Shown in pieces: positions 1 to 7,042 of a DNA stretch of 31,584 nucleotides. How positions within the stretch are numbered: position 1 is the first letter of the stretch; each line of letters opens with the position of its first letter. The notes under the pieces were generated by a model. That model did no database searches, was not told the origin of the DNA, and was given only the letters and a program-made list of their open reading frames with translations. The DNA lies in assembly GCA_964596405.1 (NCBI GenBank), contig CAZQSS010000009.1:1-31584 (forward strand), given 5' to 3'. This DNA is from CAZQSS01 sp964596405 (GTDB taxonomy: Bacteria > Patescibacteriota > Patescibacteriia > Magasanikbacterales > UBA10003). Position numbers and translations under genes: made by a program.

Positions 1-2
1 AT

Positions 3-974
3 ATGCCCGAAAGACAATCAGTTGAAACATCTCAACCCGAACACAAAGAACACGAACCAAAGATTAACTATCATTTTTTGTATAGCGCTCATCGCACGGC
101 GGAAGACTTTAGTAATTTGGAAGAAGCTTTCAAGAAGGCGGATATTTACATACCGGAAGTGGCGGGGTGGACGCAAGAAGTACTAGAAAACGTTCAGGCG
201 GTTTCAGATGGCAAAATATTGCCCGAACAATTAAAAAAAAATAAAAACAGCGCTTGGTTTCAGGAGCTTAAAGTGATGCATGGCTCACGAAAACCGATTT
301 TGTTTGTCGATGTTTCTTCTAAGGATGAGGAAATTTTAAAAAGAAAAGAACGGGCAGATAAAGAAAATGAACGGGCTTTCGAATTTTTTATAAATGGCAG
401 ATTTTTTGAAAGTCTTAAATTAATGCGCGTTTATGCCGAAAATTTCACCGACCTGCAGCTAGAACGTGAAAATAAAATAAAAGAAAATTTGGACAAGTAT
501 ATTAAGAATTTTTTAGAGAATAATCCAGATTATTCAAATAAAGAGTTAAATGTTTTAGTAAGTTTGGGTAGCGCGCACACGTCTCTTTATCACCAACTAA
601 GGGGTGAGGGGCGGTCGGTTTCCAGGGAGTTTAATAAACCGTTGATTGTGTACTCTTCGTTAATGGAAGCAAGAAGAGGGAGGCAGTTTTTAAAAAAGAC
701 GATTGACGACAAATTTTTGGCTCGCGATCTTTTAGAAAATCTTTTTGCAGAGTCCCTTCTTTCAGTGACTAACGACACTAATAAACTCTTTAGAGTTCTT
801 AGAAAATTATCCGGCAAGTTGAGTCTAAAAGATATCCAAGAAATTTCAGAGAAAGCCGGTAAAAATGGGGGAAAAATAGATGTTGTTCAAGAACTGGAAG
901 CGCGGGGCATCAAAGTGCCAAAAACCGAAGAAGAAATGGACAAAATGCTGGGTTTAAATAAAAACGAAAAATAA
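3..974 (+). CDS. Hypothetical protein, possibly TraB/ChaN-like
   Basis: Protein of 323 aa without signal peptide or membrane segment, rich in Lys and Glu. The ATG lies 2 nt from the window edge, so an upstream start cannot be excluded. Two segments look conserved: an N-terminal YSAHRTAEDF followed by IPEVAGW (residues about 27-55) and a central VLVSLGSAHTSLYHQL (about 182-197). A His-containing N-terminal strand, a downstream Glu and a later GSAH motif recall the TraB/PrgY and ChaN/EreA-like fold, but this is only a resemblance. The rest is charged helix. It is followed 23 nt later by lemA on the same strand. Function unknown; the reading frame itself looks genuine. Confidence 0.7.
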   Translation: MPERQSVETSQPEHKEHEPKINYHFLYSAHRTAEDFSNLEEAFKKADIYIPEVAGWTQEVLENVQAVSDGKILPEQLKKNKNSAWFQELKVMHGSRKPILFVDVSSKDEEILKRKERADKENERAFEFFINGRFFESLKLMRVYAENFTDLQLERENKIKENLDKYIKNFLENNPDYSNKELNVLVSLGSAHTSLYHQLRGEGRSVSREFNKPLIVYSSLMEARRGRQFLKKTIDDKFLARDLLENLFAESLLSVTNDTNKLFRVLRKLSGKLSLKDIQEISEKAGKNGGKIDVVQELEARGIKVPKTEEEMDKMLGLNKNEK

Positions 975-997
975 TTTAATAATTTAATTTAAAACAT

Positions 998-1570
998 ATG
1001 TCCAAAACAGCAAAAGTTTTGTTGATCGTGGCTGCCGTCGTGGTGGTCGTGATTATCGCCTTGGCCGGCGTTTATAACGGCTTGGTGGCTTCGCGCGAGG
1101 GCGTGGATGCCCAGTGGGCGCAAATAGAAACGCAGTATCAGAGACGTTTTGATTTGATTCCGAATTTGGTGGAAAGCGTCAAAGGCGTTTTAAAACAGGA
1201 ACAAACGGTGTTTGGCGAATTGGCTCGGGCGCGCGCTAATTATGCCGGCGCTAAAAGCACGGATGAAAAAGTGGCGGCCGCCAATCAATTGGAGACAGGG
1301 TTGAGCAGATTATTGGTGATAATGGAAAATTATCCGCAATTAAAATCAGCCGAGACCGTGCAGACCCTGATGGTTCAACTTGAGGGCACGGAAAACCGTA
1401 TTAGCGTGGAACGCGGCCGATATAATGACGCCGTGCGTTTTTATAACATCAAAGTTAAAACTTTTCCGACCAATTTGATTGCCGGCGTATTTGGTTTCGC
1501 GCCCCGCACCATGTTTGAAGCGGTCACAGCCGCCAAAGAAGTCCCGGCGGTTAAATTAGAAATTAAGTAA
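998..1570 (+). CDS. lemA: LemA family membrane protein
   Basis: Protein of 190 aa, normal for LemA. One N-terminal membrane segment (about residues 6-28), then a helical domain with the family signature YNGLVASREGVDAQWAQIE, RRFDLIPNLVESVKG and the C-terminal ENRISVERGRYNDAVRFYN and FPTNLIAGVFGF. LemA proteins are membrane-anchored helical bundles with the bulk outside the cytoplasm; their biochemical role is not settled. The next gene encodes a TPM-domain protein, and the lemA-TPM pair is common in bacteria, suggesting joint work at the envelope. It probably shares a transcript with that gene 69 nt downstream. Confidence 0.93.
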   Translation: MSKTAKVLLIVAAVVVVVIIALAGVYNGLVASREGVDAQWAQIETQYQRRFDLIPNLVESVKGVLKQEQTVFGELARARANYAGAKSTDEKVAAANQLETGLSRLLVIMENYPQLKSAETVQTLMVQLEGTENRISVERGRYNDAVRFYNIKVKTFPTNLIAGVFGFAPRTMFEAVTAAKEVPAVKLEIK

Positions 1571-1590
1571 TTAAGCGGATGCCGTGGCGT

Positions 1591-1633
1591 AAGGGCTGTT
1601 TTGTAAGGTAACTATCTTATACCACAGCCTTTT
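1591..1633 (+). promoter_or_regulatory. Intercistronic hairpin before TPM gene
   Basis: The left arm AAGGGCTG (1591-1598) pairs with CAGCCTTT (1625-1632), allowing G-T wobble, and an inner GTAAG pairs with CTTAT. An upstream GCCGTGGCGTAAG also resembles the complement of CTTATACCACAGCC, so two pairings compete. A short T-run follows, so it could be a weak terminator or a processing or translation-control hairpin between lemA and the TPM gene. The TPM start codon is 7 nt past the hairpin. Confidence 0.4.
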
Positions 1634-1639
1634 CTAGAT

Positions 1640-2521
1640 ATGACGAAAAAGATAATTTGGTTGATAGTCGGATGGATTTTTTTTGTGCCGTTTTCGGCCG
1701 GGGCTTATTCCAATCCCGGCAAGCCTATGGGTTTTGTTAATGATTACGCCGGTTTAATGAGCGCGGCCGCGCGCCAGAGCTTGGAGACGGAATTGAGCAA
1801 TTTTGAAAAAGAAACCCGGCACGAAATTGTGGTGGTGACAGTTCCGAATTTGGGCGGCGACACGATTGAAAATTTTGCCGTGAAATTGTTTGCCGATTGG
1901 CAGATTGGTAAAAAGGGGGCGGACAACGGCGCGCTTTTTTTAATCAGTAAAGATGACCGGCAAATGCGCATTGAAGTGGGTTATGGTTTGGAGGGAGCGC
2001 TGACCGACGCGCAATCATTCGCTATCGTTGATAAAATTGCCAAGCCGGCTTTTCGCGCCGGCAATTTTGATAAAGGCATTTCTGAATCAGTGGCCGTCAT
2101 TGAAGCGGCGACGCGGGGCGAGGATATTTCCGGACGGTTTGAAAACAACCGAGCCCGAACTCGCGGATTGCCGGTGGGCGATTGGATTTATTTCGCGATA
2201 TTTGTAATTTTTATTTTGCAAGCCGTGGTGGTGAAGTTGAGTCACACAAAAACTTGGTGGCCGGGAGGCGTGATCGGCGGTATTTTGGGTTTAATTTTGG
2301 GCCTGGTTTTGTTTGGGTTGGTATTGAAAATACTTTTGTCCGCGGTTATTTTGGCGCTTGTCGGTTTGGTTGTTGATTACGCGGCTTCAAGAAATGGACC
2401 CATCAAGGGTGGCGGCAACGGCCCTTTCTTTCTTGGCGGTGGCGGTTTGGGCGGTGGCGGGGGATTTGGCGGTTTTGGCGGCGGCCGATCGGGCGGTGGA
2501 GGATCAAGTGGAAGCTGGTGA
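1640..2521 (+). CDS. TPM-domain (YgcG-type) membrane protein
   Basis: Protein of 293 aa. Signal peptide or first membrane segment at about residues 5-22 (IIWLIVGWIFFVPFSAGAYS). The TPM domain follows (about 32-155), with VNDYAGLMSAAARQSLE, HEIVVVTVPNLGG, FADWQIGKKGADNGALFLIS and MRIEVGYGLEGALTDAQS. Two membrane segments lie around 182-197 and 210-245. The C-terminus is a Gly-rich tail ending GGGGSSGSW, as usual for this family. TPM proteins sit outside the membrane; some relatives have been linked to phosphatase activity or photosystem repair, but the general role is unclear. The gene follows lemA, its usual partner. Confidence 0.92.
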   Translation: MTKKIIWLIVGWIFFVPFSAGAYSNPGKPMGFVNDYAGLMSAAARQSLETELSNFEKETRHEIVVVTVPNLGGDTIENFAVKLFADWQIGKKGADNGALFLISKDDRQMRIEVGYGLEGALTDAQSFAIVDKIAKPAFRAGNFDKGISESVAVIEAATRGEDISGRFENNRARTRGLPVGDWIYFAIFVIFILQAVVVKLSHTKTWWPGGVIGGILGLILGLVLFGLVLKILLSAVILALVGLVVDYAASRNGPIKGGGNGPFFLGGGGLGGGGGFGGFGGGRSGGGGSSGSW

Positions 2522-2524
2522 GTG

Positions 2525-2667
2525 AGATAGAAATCCTAAACTCTAAATCCGAAATCCGAAACAAATCTAAAATCCAAATTTTTAAAATTCAAAAACGATT
2601 TAAAATTTTTAATTTTTGAGCATTTGAATTTGTTTAGAATTTCGAGTTTCTAATTTAGAATTTTAAA
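2525..2667. repeat. AT-rich imperfect inverted repeat, dispersed
   Basis: The spacer before the M16 peptidase is an imperfect palindrome. Left-arm words such as AAATCCGAAATCCGAAACAA are matched by right-arm words such as TTTGTTTAGAATTTCG and TTTAGAATTTT. The same sequence family recurs at 7204-7318. It could form a long hairpin in mRNA. Nothing in it codes for protein. Confidence 0.6.
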
Positions 2668-2671
2668 ATGT

Positions 2672-3955
2672 ATGTGGCATCAACAAAAATTAGCTAACGG
2701 GTTGCGTTTAATCACCGTGTCGGTGGCCGGCACTAAAGCCATAACCGTCCTGGCGCTTTTTGGCGTGGGCTCGCGCTCCGAAACTTTAAAAGAAAATGGC
2801 ATCTCCCATTTTATTGAGCACATGATGTTTAAGGGCACCGAGCGGCGCCCTACCACTTTGGATTTATCGCGCGAATTGGATTCGGTCGGCGCCGAGTTTA
2901 ACGCCTACACCAGTCGCGACCACACGGGCTATTATATAAAAGTTGACGCCCAACATTCGCTTTTGGCTTTGGACATGCTTTCTGATATGTTAACGCACTC
3001 AAAGTTTGACAGCGGGGAGTTGGATCGGGAAAAAGGGGTGATTGTTGAGGAAATAAACATGTATCAGGATAATCCCACCATGTATGTAGAACAACTGTTT
3101 GAAGAAACTTTGTTTGCTAATCATCCTTTGGGCCGGGACATTGCCGGTGAAGCGGCCATTGTCAAAAAGTTTGACCGCCCGATGCTGTTGGATTACCGCG
3201 ACAAGTTTTATATCCCCAGAAACGGTATTGTGGTTTTAGCCGGCCGCATTGATAATAAAACTAAGCGGGCGGCAGTTGAGTATTTTGGCAAATTAGGATT
3301 ATCAAAAAAACAGGCGCCGGCCTATGAAAAATTTAAATTCGGCCCAGGTGGTCAGACGGGTAAAGGCAAAAAAATCGGTTTAAAATTCAAAGAAACCGAC
3401 CAAACCCACCTGGTTTTGGGCTTCCCCGGCTTGGCCTATGATGATGCGGCCGGGCCGGCCACCTCATTGTTAAATTTGATTTTGGGTGGCACTATGAGTT
3501 CACGCTTGTTTATTGAAATACGCGAACGCCGAGGTTTGGCTTATATGATTCGGTCGGATTTAAACCGTTATCATGAAACCGGGAACTTCTTAATCCAAGC
3601 CGGACTAGACAGCCGCCGGACGGCCGAAGCGGTTAAAGTAATTTTGGATGAATTGGTTAAAATTAAAAAAGACGGCGTGACCAAAGAAGAACTCCAGCGA
3701 GCCAAAGATAATTTACGCGGGCATATGGTTTTGAGTTTTGAAAACTCCAGCGCCCAGGCCGAATGGTATGCCAAACAGGCGCTGTTGATGAAGAAGGTGG
3801 CAACGCCGGAAGAAAGATTGAAAAAATTTACAGCCATCAAGGCCGAAGAAATTCAGAAGGCGGCCAATCAAATTTTTGATTTTAAAAAATTGCGCTTGGC
3901 GGTCATCGGTCCATATAAAACAGAAGAAACGCCGGCCGGTTGGTTAAAAATTTAA
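2672..3955 (+). CDS. M16 family zinc metallopeptidase
   Basis: Protein of 427 aa, the normal size for single-chain M16B peptidases. The inverted zinc motif HFIEH is at residues 46-50, and EEINMY (about 127) supplies the downstream acidic ligand. The second half has the inactive-lobe hallmark RERRGLAYMIRSDLNRY, with the conserved Arg-Tyr region that helps shape the substrate chamber. No signal peptide is visible, so it probably acts in the cytoplasm on peptides. An out-of-frame ATG 4 nt upstream is ignored. It lies 7 nt before tpiA and is likely co-transcribed with it. Confidence 0.93.
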   Translation: MWHQQKLANGLRLITVSVAGTKAITVLALFGVGSRSETLKENGISHFIEHMMFKGTERRPTTLDLSRELDSVGAEFNAYTSRDHTGYYIKVDAQHSLLALDMLSDMLTHSKFDSGELDREKGVIVEEINMYQDNPTMYVEQLFEETLFANHPLGRDIAGEAAIVKKFDRPMLLDYRDKFYIPRNGIVVLAGRIDNKTKRAAVEYFGKLGLSKKQAPAYEKFKFGPGGQTGKGKKIGLKFKETDQTHLVLGFPGLAYDDAAGPATSLLNLILGGTMSSRLFIEIRERRGLAYMIRSDLNRYHETGNFLIQAGLDSRRTAEAVKVILDELVKIKKDGVTKEELQRAKDNLRGHMVLSFENSSAQAEWYAKQALLMKKVATPEERLKKFTAIKAEEIQKAANQIFDFKKLRLAVIGPYKTEETPAGWLKI

Positions 3956-3962
3956 AGAGACT

Positions 3963-4724
3963 ATGAAGAAAATTATTATTGCCAATTGGAAAATTTATTT
4001 GGATAGGAAAAGCTCTTTAAGTTTGTTGAGTAAGATTAAGTTTCCAGGGTTACGGTCAAAAGTTTTTGATTTGGTAGTTTGCCCGTCTTTTACCGTCCTC
4101 TCCGATGTGCAAAAAGCCATCGCTCACATGTCTTTGGCCATAAGTTTGGGCGCTCAGGATTGTTTTTGGGCCGAACGAGGCGCTTACACCGGTGAAATAT
4201 CACCAGCCGACCTTAAGGATTTGGGTGTAAAATATGTTATAATAGGACACAGCGAGCGCCGCGCGTATCTTAAGGAAACCGATGAAATGATTAATTTAAA
4301 GCTTAAGGCGGTGTTGGCCACCGGATTGGCGCCGATATTTTGTGTGGGTGAAACAACTGAAGAGCGCGAGAGTGGGGGAGCCGAAGCCGCGGTGCTCAGT
4401 CAGATCCAAAAAGGTTTAGCCGGGTTGAAAGTTAAAAATAGTCAGAAAATACTGATTGCTTACGAACCGGTTTGGGCGATTGGCACGGGCAAATCGTGTG
4501 AACCCAAAGACGCGGTTAAAATGCATCAGTTTATAAAAAAAGAAATTGCCCAAATGTTGGACAAAGAAGAAGTGCCGATGCTTTATGGCGGAAGCGTTGA
4601 CGAAAAAAACGTTTTATCGTATTTAGAAGAGAGCGCCATAGATGGCGTGTTGGTAGGCGGCGCCAGCGTTAAACCCGAAATTTTCAGCGCCTTGTTAAAA
4701 AAAGTCGCCACGCTAAAAGTTTAA
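3963..4724 (+). CDS. tpiA: Triosephosphate isomerase
   Basis: Protein of 253 aa, standard length. It interconverts dihydroxyacetone phosphate and glyceraldehyde 3-phosphate in glycolysis. Catalytic residues are visible: Lys10 in IIANWK, the electrophilic His in VIIGHSERR, and the catalytic Glu in AYEPVWAIGTG. The phosphate-binding loops LYGGSV and DGVLVGGASV are intact. The upstream neighbour ends 7 nt before the start; downstream lies the element at 4728-4875, which begins 3 nt after the stop. With gpsA elsewhere in the window it indicates some triose-phosphate metabolism. Confidence 0.98.
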   Translation: MKKIIIANWKIYLDRKSSLSLLSKIKFPGLRSKVFDLVVCPSFTVLSDVQKAIAHMSLAISLGAQDCFWAERGAYTGEISPADLKDLGVKYVIIGHSERRAYLKETDEMINLKLKAVLATGLAPIFCVGETTEERESGGAEAAVLSQIQKGLAGLKVKNSQKILIAYEPVWAIGTGKSCEPKDAVKMHQFIKKEIAQMLDKEEVPMLYGGSVDEKNVLSYLEESAIDGVLVGGASVKPEIFSALLKKVATLKV

Positions 4725-4727
4725 GAT

Positions 4728-4817
4728 ATGCCCAGTAATACAACCCCGCAAGTTTCGCCTCGCGAAACACACAGGGCCGGTAAGTTTACTAGGCTACAAA
4801 ATCAAATCAGAAAATAA
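4728..4817 (+). CDS. Upstream ORF beginning MPSNTTPQV, copy 1
   Basis: An open frame of 29 codons starts at the first ATG of the inverted-repeat element. It begins MPSNTTPQV and ends QNQIRK before TAA. The element at 13806 encodes the same first nine residues (MPSNTTPQV) and then diverges, ending after 18 aa. Conservation may be due to RNA pairing rather than the peptide, because the 5' arm is constrained by complementarity. No clear Shine-Dalgarno site. Treat as a possible leader peptide only. Confidence 0.3.
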   Translation: MPSNTTPQVSPRETHRAGKFTRLQNQIRK

Positions 4818-4875
4818 TTAAATTATATAAAGTCCCCAAGTGATGAAATCATGCGGGGTTGATATACCGGGTATG
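4728..4875 (+). promoter_or_regulatory. Start-codon-sequestering inverted-repeat element, copy 1
   Basis: The 5' arm 4728-4750 (ATG plus CCCAGTAATACAACCCCGCA) is complementary at 19 of 23 positions, plus one wobble, to 4852-4874, the bases just before and into the ATG at 4873. Inside, GTTTCGC (4752-4758) pairs with GCGAAAC (4762-4768). A local hairpin CCCC (4834-4837), TGAT, loop GAA, ATCA, GGGG (4855-4858) competes for the GGGG used in the long-range pairing. Copy 2 at 13806-13956 keeps the arms and changes the inner stem with compensation. It behaves like a conserved RNA element in the tpiA-TPR intercistronic region. Confidence 0.7.
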
Positions 4876-5793
4876 TTTTATTCCATTTTACCCATCACCA
4901 TCATCCTTCTGAGTTTATTAGCCATTGTTTTGATTATTCTTAAAAAGTTTCCCCAGCTGACCGCCGTGGAAGTAGAAAAAATTGTTGAAGTTCAGCAAGC
5001 CCAGATAAAAGAAAATATTCAATTACAAAAATTTAATCGTTCGTTGGTCAGTCTGTGGGGGAAGATAAAAAGCCAACTGGGTAAATTTCAGGCTGTTTCC
5101 GGTTTTTGGAAAAAAACGCAGAGCAAATTCAGAGTTTTTGTTCACAATCTAAAAGAGCGGCACAAGAAACTGATTGAGGCAGAGATGGCAAAGAGATCCA
5201 TCCAGGTTAAAGAACCAACACCGGAAGCCATTCAAGAAGTCGGCAGTCTCTTAAAACAGGCTGACGAAGCAGTCGATCAAAAAAACAATTCTTTGGCCGA
5301 ACGATTGTACATAGAGGTGATTAAACAGGATTCAAAAAATATAGAAGCCTACCGCGGTTTGGGTAGATTGTATTTTAACACCAAAAAATTTAAGGAATCG
5401 GCCGAAACTTTTGACTATTTGTTAAAACTAAAACCGGACGATGTTCGGGCATTTAATCGTTTGGGCATGATTGCCGAAGTTCATGGCCGTTGGGAAGAGG
5501 CGGTTAAATATTTTGAGGAAGCGGTAAAATTGGACAGTACTGCCGCCATTAGGTTCTTTGATCTGGGGCGGGCTTATGCCGCTTTAAATAAGCCGGCCTT
5601 AGCTTTAACTAATTTTAGCCGGGCAGCCGAAATTGAGCCTAATAATCCCAAATACCTTGACCAAGTTCTAGAAATGAGTATAATAACTAAAGACAAAGAC
5701 CTGGCTAAAGAAACCTTAAGGCGGTTAAAGGCGGTTAATCCTGAAAACCAAAAACTTCAGGAGTTTGAAGATCGAGTTAAAAGAGTAGATTAA
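4873..5793 (+). CDS. Membrane-anchored TPR protein
   Basis: I place the start at 4873 (MFYSILPITIILL), at the end of the inverted-repeat element, giving 306 aa. An in-frame upstream ATG at 4843 or GTG at 4840 would add the element-encoded MKSCGVDIPG. A membrane anchor spans residues 4-24, a charged coiled-coil-like region about 35-130, then tetratricopeptide repeats about 130-295 (EAYRGLGRLYFNTKKFKESA, RAFNRLGMIAEVHGRWEEAV, RFFDLGRAYAALNKPALAL). TPR domains mediate protein-protein contacts, so it is probably a scaffold facing the cytoplasm. Partner unknown. Confidence 0.82.
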   Translation: MFYSILPITIILLSLLAIVLIILKKFPQLTAVEVEKIVEVQQAQIKENIQLQKFNRSLVSLWGKIKSQLGKFQAVSGFWKKTQSKFRVFVHNLKERHKKLIEAEMAKRSIQVKEPTPEAIQEVGSLLKQADEAVDQKNNSLAERLYIEVIKQDSKNIEAYRGLGRLYFNTKKFKESAETFDYLLKLKPDDVRAFNRLGMIAEVHGRWEEAVKYFEEAVKLDSTAAIRFFDLGRAYAALNKPALALTNFSRAAEIEPNNPKYLDQVLEMSIITKDKDLAKETLRRLKAVNPENQKLQEFEDRVKRVD

Positions 5794-5799
5794 AAATTC

Positions 5800-5832
5800 G
5801 CCGACCTGCCTGCCGGCAGGCAGGCGTAGCTC
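5800..5832 (+). pseudogene. 5' fragment of tRNA-Thr split by a palindrome
   Basis: GCCGAC (5800-5805) and GTAGCTC (5826-5832) together equal the first 13 nt of the intact tRNA-Thr at 5912. They are separated by 20 nt that make up most of the perfect palindrome CCTGCCTGCCGGCAGGCAGG (5805-5824). It looks like a tRNA copy into which a palindromic unit was inserted, the rest having been lost. Confidence 0.5.
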
Positions 5833-5911
5833 CCGCCTCTCGGTCCGCCGCGCAACCATTCGGTTCTGTGGCACCCAGAGGCTCGGCGGGCAGGCAGCTT
5901 GCCCCGCCAGA
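5833..5911. repeat. GC-rich dispersed repeat upstream of tRNA-Thr
   Basis: GC-rich spacer in an AT-rich context. Its reverse complement contains CGGACCGAGAGGCGGG and GGGTGCC words that recur at 31418-31475, so the two are copies of one dispersed repeat in opposite orientation. The last bases, CCCCGCCAGA (5902-5911), pair with TCTGGCGGGG after the tRNA. Confidence 0.55.
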
Positions 5912-5984
5912 GCCGACGTAGCTCAGCTGGTAGAGCAACTCCATGGTAAGGAGTAGGTCATCGGTTCAATTCCGATCGTCGGCT
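5912..5984 (+). tRNA. tRNA-Thr (GGT)
   Basis: Complete cloverleaf of 73 nt: acceptor GCCGACG with CGTCGGC, D-arm GCTCAGCTGGTAGAGC, anticodon stem CTCC/GGAG with GGT in the loop, T-arm ATCGGTTCAATTCCGAT. CCA is not encoded. The acceptor helix continues perfectly beyond the gene: CCCCGCCAGA before it pairs with TCTGGCGGGG after it, giving about 17 bp, which is unusual and may matter for 5' and 3' processing. Confidence 0.95.
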
Positions 5985-5997
5985 CTGGCGGGGTGAA

Positions 5998-6113
5998 GTA
6001 GAGTCCCGATTCTGCCGAGGCAGAATCGTGGATCCTCGATTTTGCTTAGCGCAAAATCGGGACAACTCCATGGTAAGGAGTAGGTCATCCCGCAAATGCG
6101 GGATCGTCGGCTC
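5998..6113 (+). pseudogene. tRNA-Thr 3' copy broken by palindromic inserts
   Basis: GTAGAG (5998-6003), a 27-nt block identical to 5936-5962 of tRNA-Thr (6063-6089), and ATCGTCGGCTC (6103-6113) appear in tRNA order. Between the first two lies an insert of about 59 nt with two hairpins (GATTCTGCC with GGCAGAATC; CGATTTTGC with GCAAAATCG) enclosed by GTCCCGATT and AATCGGGAC. The T-arm is replaced by CCCGCAAATGCGGG. Not a functional tRNA. The identical block implies a recent duplication. Confidence 0.75.
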
Positions 6114-6132
6114 CATGGCTTTAGTCAAAACA

Positions 6133-6166
6133 ACCTGTTTACACAAACAGGTCGCTATGATATAAT
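6133..6166 (+). promoter_or_regulatory. Leaderless promoter with operator-like palindrome
   Basis: TTTACA (6138-6143), a 17-nt spacer and TATAAT (6161-6166) lie exactly 6 nt before the ATG at 6173, so the predicted +1 is the A of the start codon. A perfect palindrome, ACCTGTTT (6133-6140), ACAC, AAACAGGT (6145-6152), covers the -35 box. A repressor, perhaps the HTH product itself, could bind there. Confidence 0.7.
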
Positions 6167-6172
6167 GGAGCC

Positions 6173-6874
6173 ATGTCTACAATCAATGAGTCACAATTTA
6201 AAAAGATAAAATTATCTTACAGCAACGGTAATAGCGCGAGGGAGATAGCAGATGAATTAAACGTTTCTATCGATGCTGTGTATTATTTTTTTAGAAAACA
6301 TGGAATACCAAGGCGATTAGCCGCCGAAAATAATAAGTTACAATTTCTAAAAAAAAAGAAGTCGTTTATTATAAAAGAAAGGCTGACGAACAACGAAGAG
6401 CTTTTGAAACTGGCAGGAATAATGTTGTATTGGGGCGAGGGTTCCCAATGGAGCGGGGAAACAATAGTAGATTTTGCGAATAGTAATCCACAAATGGTAA
6501 AAATATTTCTAAATTTTTTGAGGAGTATTTGTGGAATTAATGAAAGAAAATTGCGCGCTTATGTATATTGTTACATTAATCAAAATCCAAGAGAAATAAT
6601 GAGTTTTTGGGAAATGACGACCGGAATACCGAGCAATCAGTTTACAAAACCATATATAAGAAAAGATTATCGGTTGTCAAAATCGGGTAAAATGCGATAT
6701 GGAGTGATTCATATAAGATATGGAGATAAAAAATTATTGTTTCAGCTGAAACAATGGATACAAGAATCTGTAGATTTCTTTAATAAGGGCAGGTGGCGGA
6801 GTGGTCAAACGCATCAGACTGTAAATCTGACGCCTTACGGCTTCGTAGGTTCGAATCCTACCCTGCCCAAATGA
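6173..6874 (+). CDS. HTH-containing protein running into tRNA-Tyr
   Basis: N-terminal helix-turn-helix (about residues 5-47: IKLSYSNGNSAREIADEL, VSIDAVYYFFRKHGIP), then a core with MLYWGEGSQWSG, VDFANSNPQMVKIFLNFLR, FWEMTTGIPSNQF and IHIRYGDKKLLFQL. I recognise this as a recurrent uncharacterised type in Patescibacteria, perhaps related to homing-endonuclease-like folds, but cannot assign a function. The frame has no stop before the tRNA-Tyr gene at 6787, so the last 28 or so residues (from about 205) are read from tRNA sequence and the stop is 6872-6874. The protein may normally end near residue 205, or tRNA processing may cut the mRNA. Predicted leaderless. Confidence 0.7.
   Translation: MSTINESQFKKIKLSYSNGNSAREIADELNVSIDAVYYFFRKHGIPRRLAAENNKLQFLKKKKSFIIKERLTNNEELLKLAGIMLYWGEGSQWSGETIVDFANSNPQMVKIFLNFLRSICGINERKLRAYVYCYINQNPREIMSFWEMTTGIPSNQFTKPYIRKDYRLSKSGKMRYGVIHIRYGDKKLLFQLKQWIQESVDFFNKGRWRSGQTHQTVNLTPYGFVGSNPTLPK
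6787..6869 (+). tRNA. tRNA-Tyr (GTA)
   Basis: Class II tRNA of 83 nt: acceptor GGGCAGG with CCTGCCC, anticodon stem CAGA/TCTG with GTA in the loop, a long variable arm (ACGCCTTACGGCTTC) and T-arm GTAGGTTCGAATCCTAC. No encoded CCA. It overlaps the 3' end of the HTH reading frame on the same strand. Confidence 0.96.
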
Positions 6875-6933
6875 AACTTGGCAGAGCGGCATAACTGTTT
6901 GTGCCGCGTGGAGGATTCGAAGACCGCAACCAT

Positions 6934-7006
6934 GCCGACTTAGCTCAGCTGGTAGAGCAACGGTTTTGTAAACCGTAGGTCCAGGGTCCGAATCCCTGAG
7001 TCGGCT
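6934..7006 (+). tRNA. tRNA-Thr (TGT)
   Basis: Cloverleaf of 73 nt: acceptor GCCGACT with AGTCGGC, D-arm GCTCAGCTGGTAGAGC, anticodon stem ACGGT/ACCGT with TGT in the loop, T-arm CAGGGTCCGAATCCCTG. No encoded CCA. It shares its 5' half with tRNA-Thr(GGT), indicating duplication. rpmG starts 36 nt downstream. Confidence 0.96.
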
Positions 7007-7042
7007 TTGAAAAAAATTAAAGAACAGTTAAATAAAAATTAT

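Noticed and set aside
4728..4875. Inverted-repeat elements as group I introns or known c-di-GMP-type riboswitches
   Set aside because: No intron catalytic core motifs, and no match to the conserved core of riboswitch classes I know. The partial likeness ACACACAGGGCC is too short.
5958..6146. Minus-strand ORF over the broken tRNA-Thr copy
   Set aside because: Translation of tRNA and palindrome sequence; no protein features.
7007..7042. TTG start for rpmG adding 12 residues
   Set aside because: The TTG directly abuts the tRNA 3' end and L33 proteins normally begin near the ATG at 7043.
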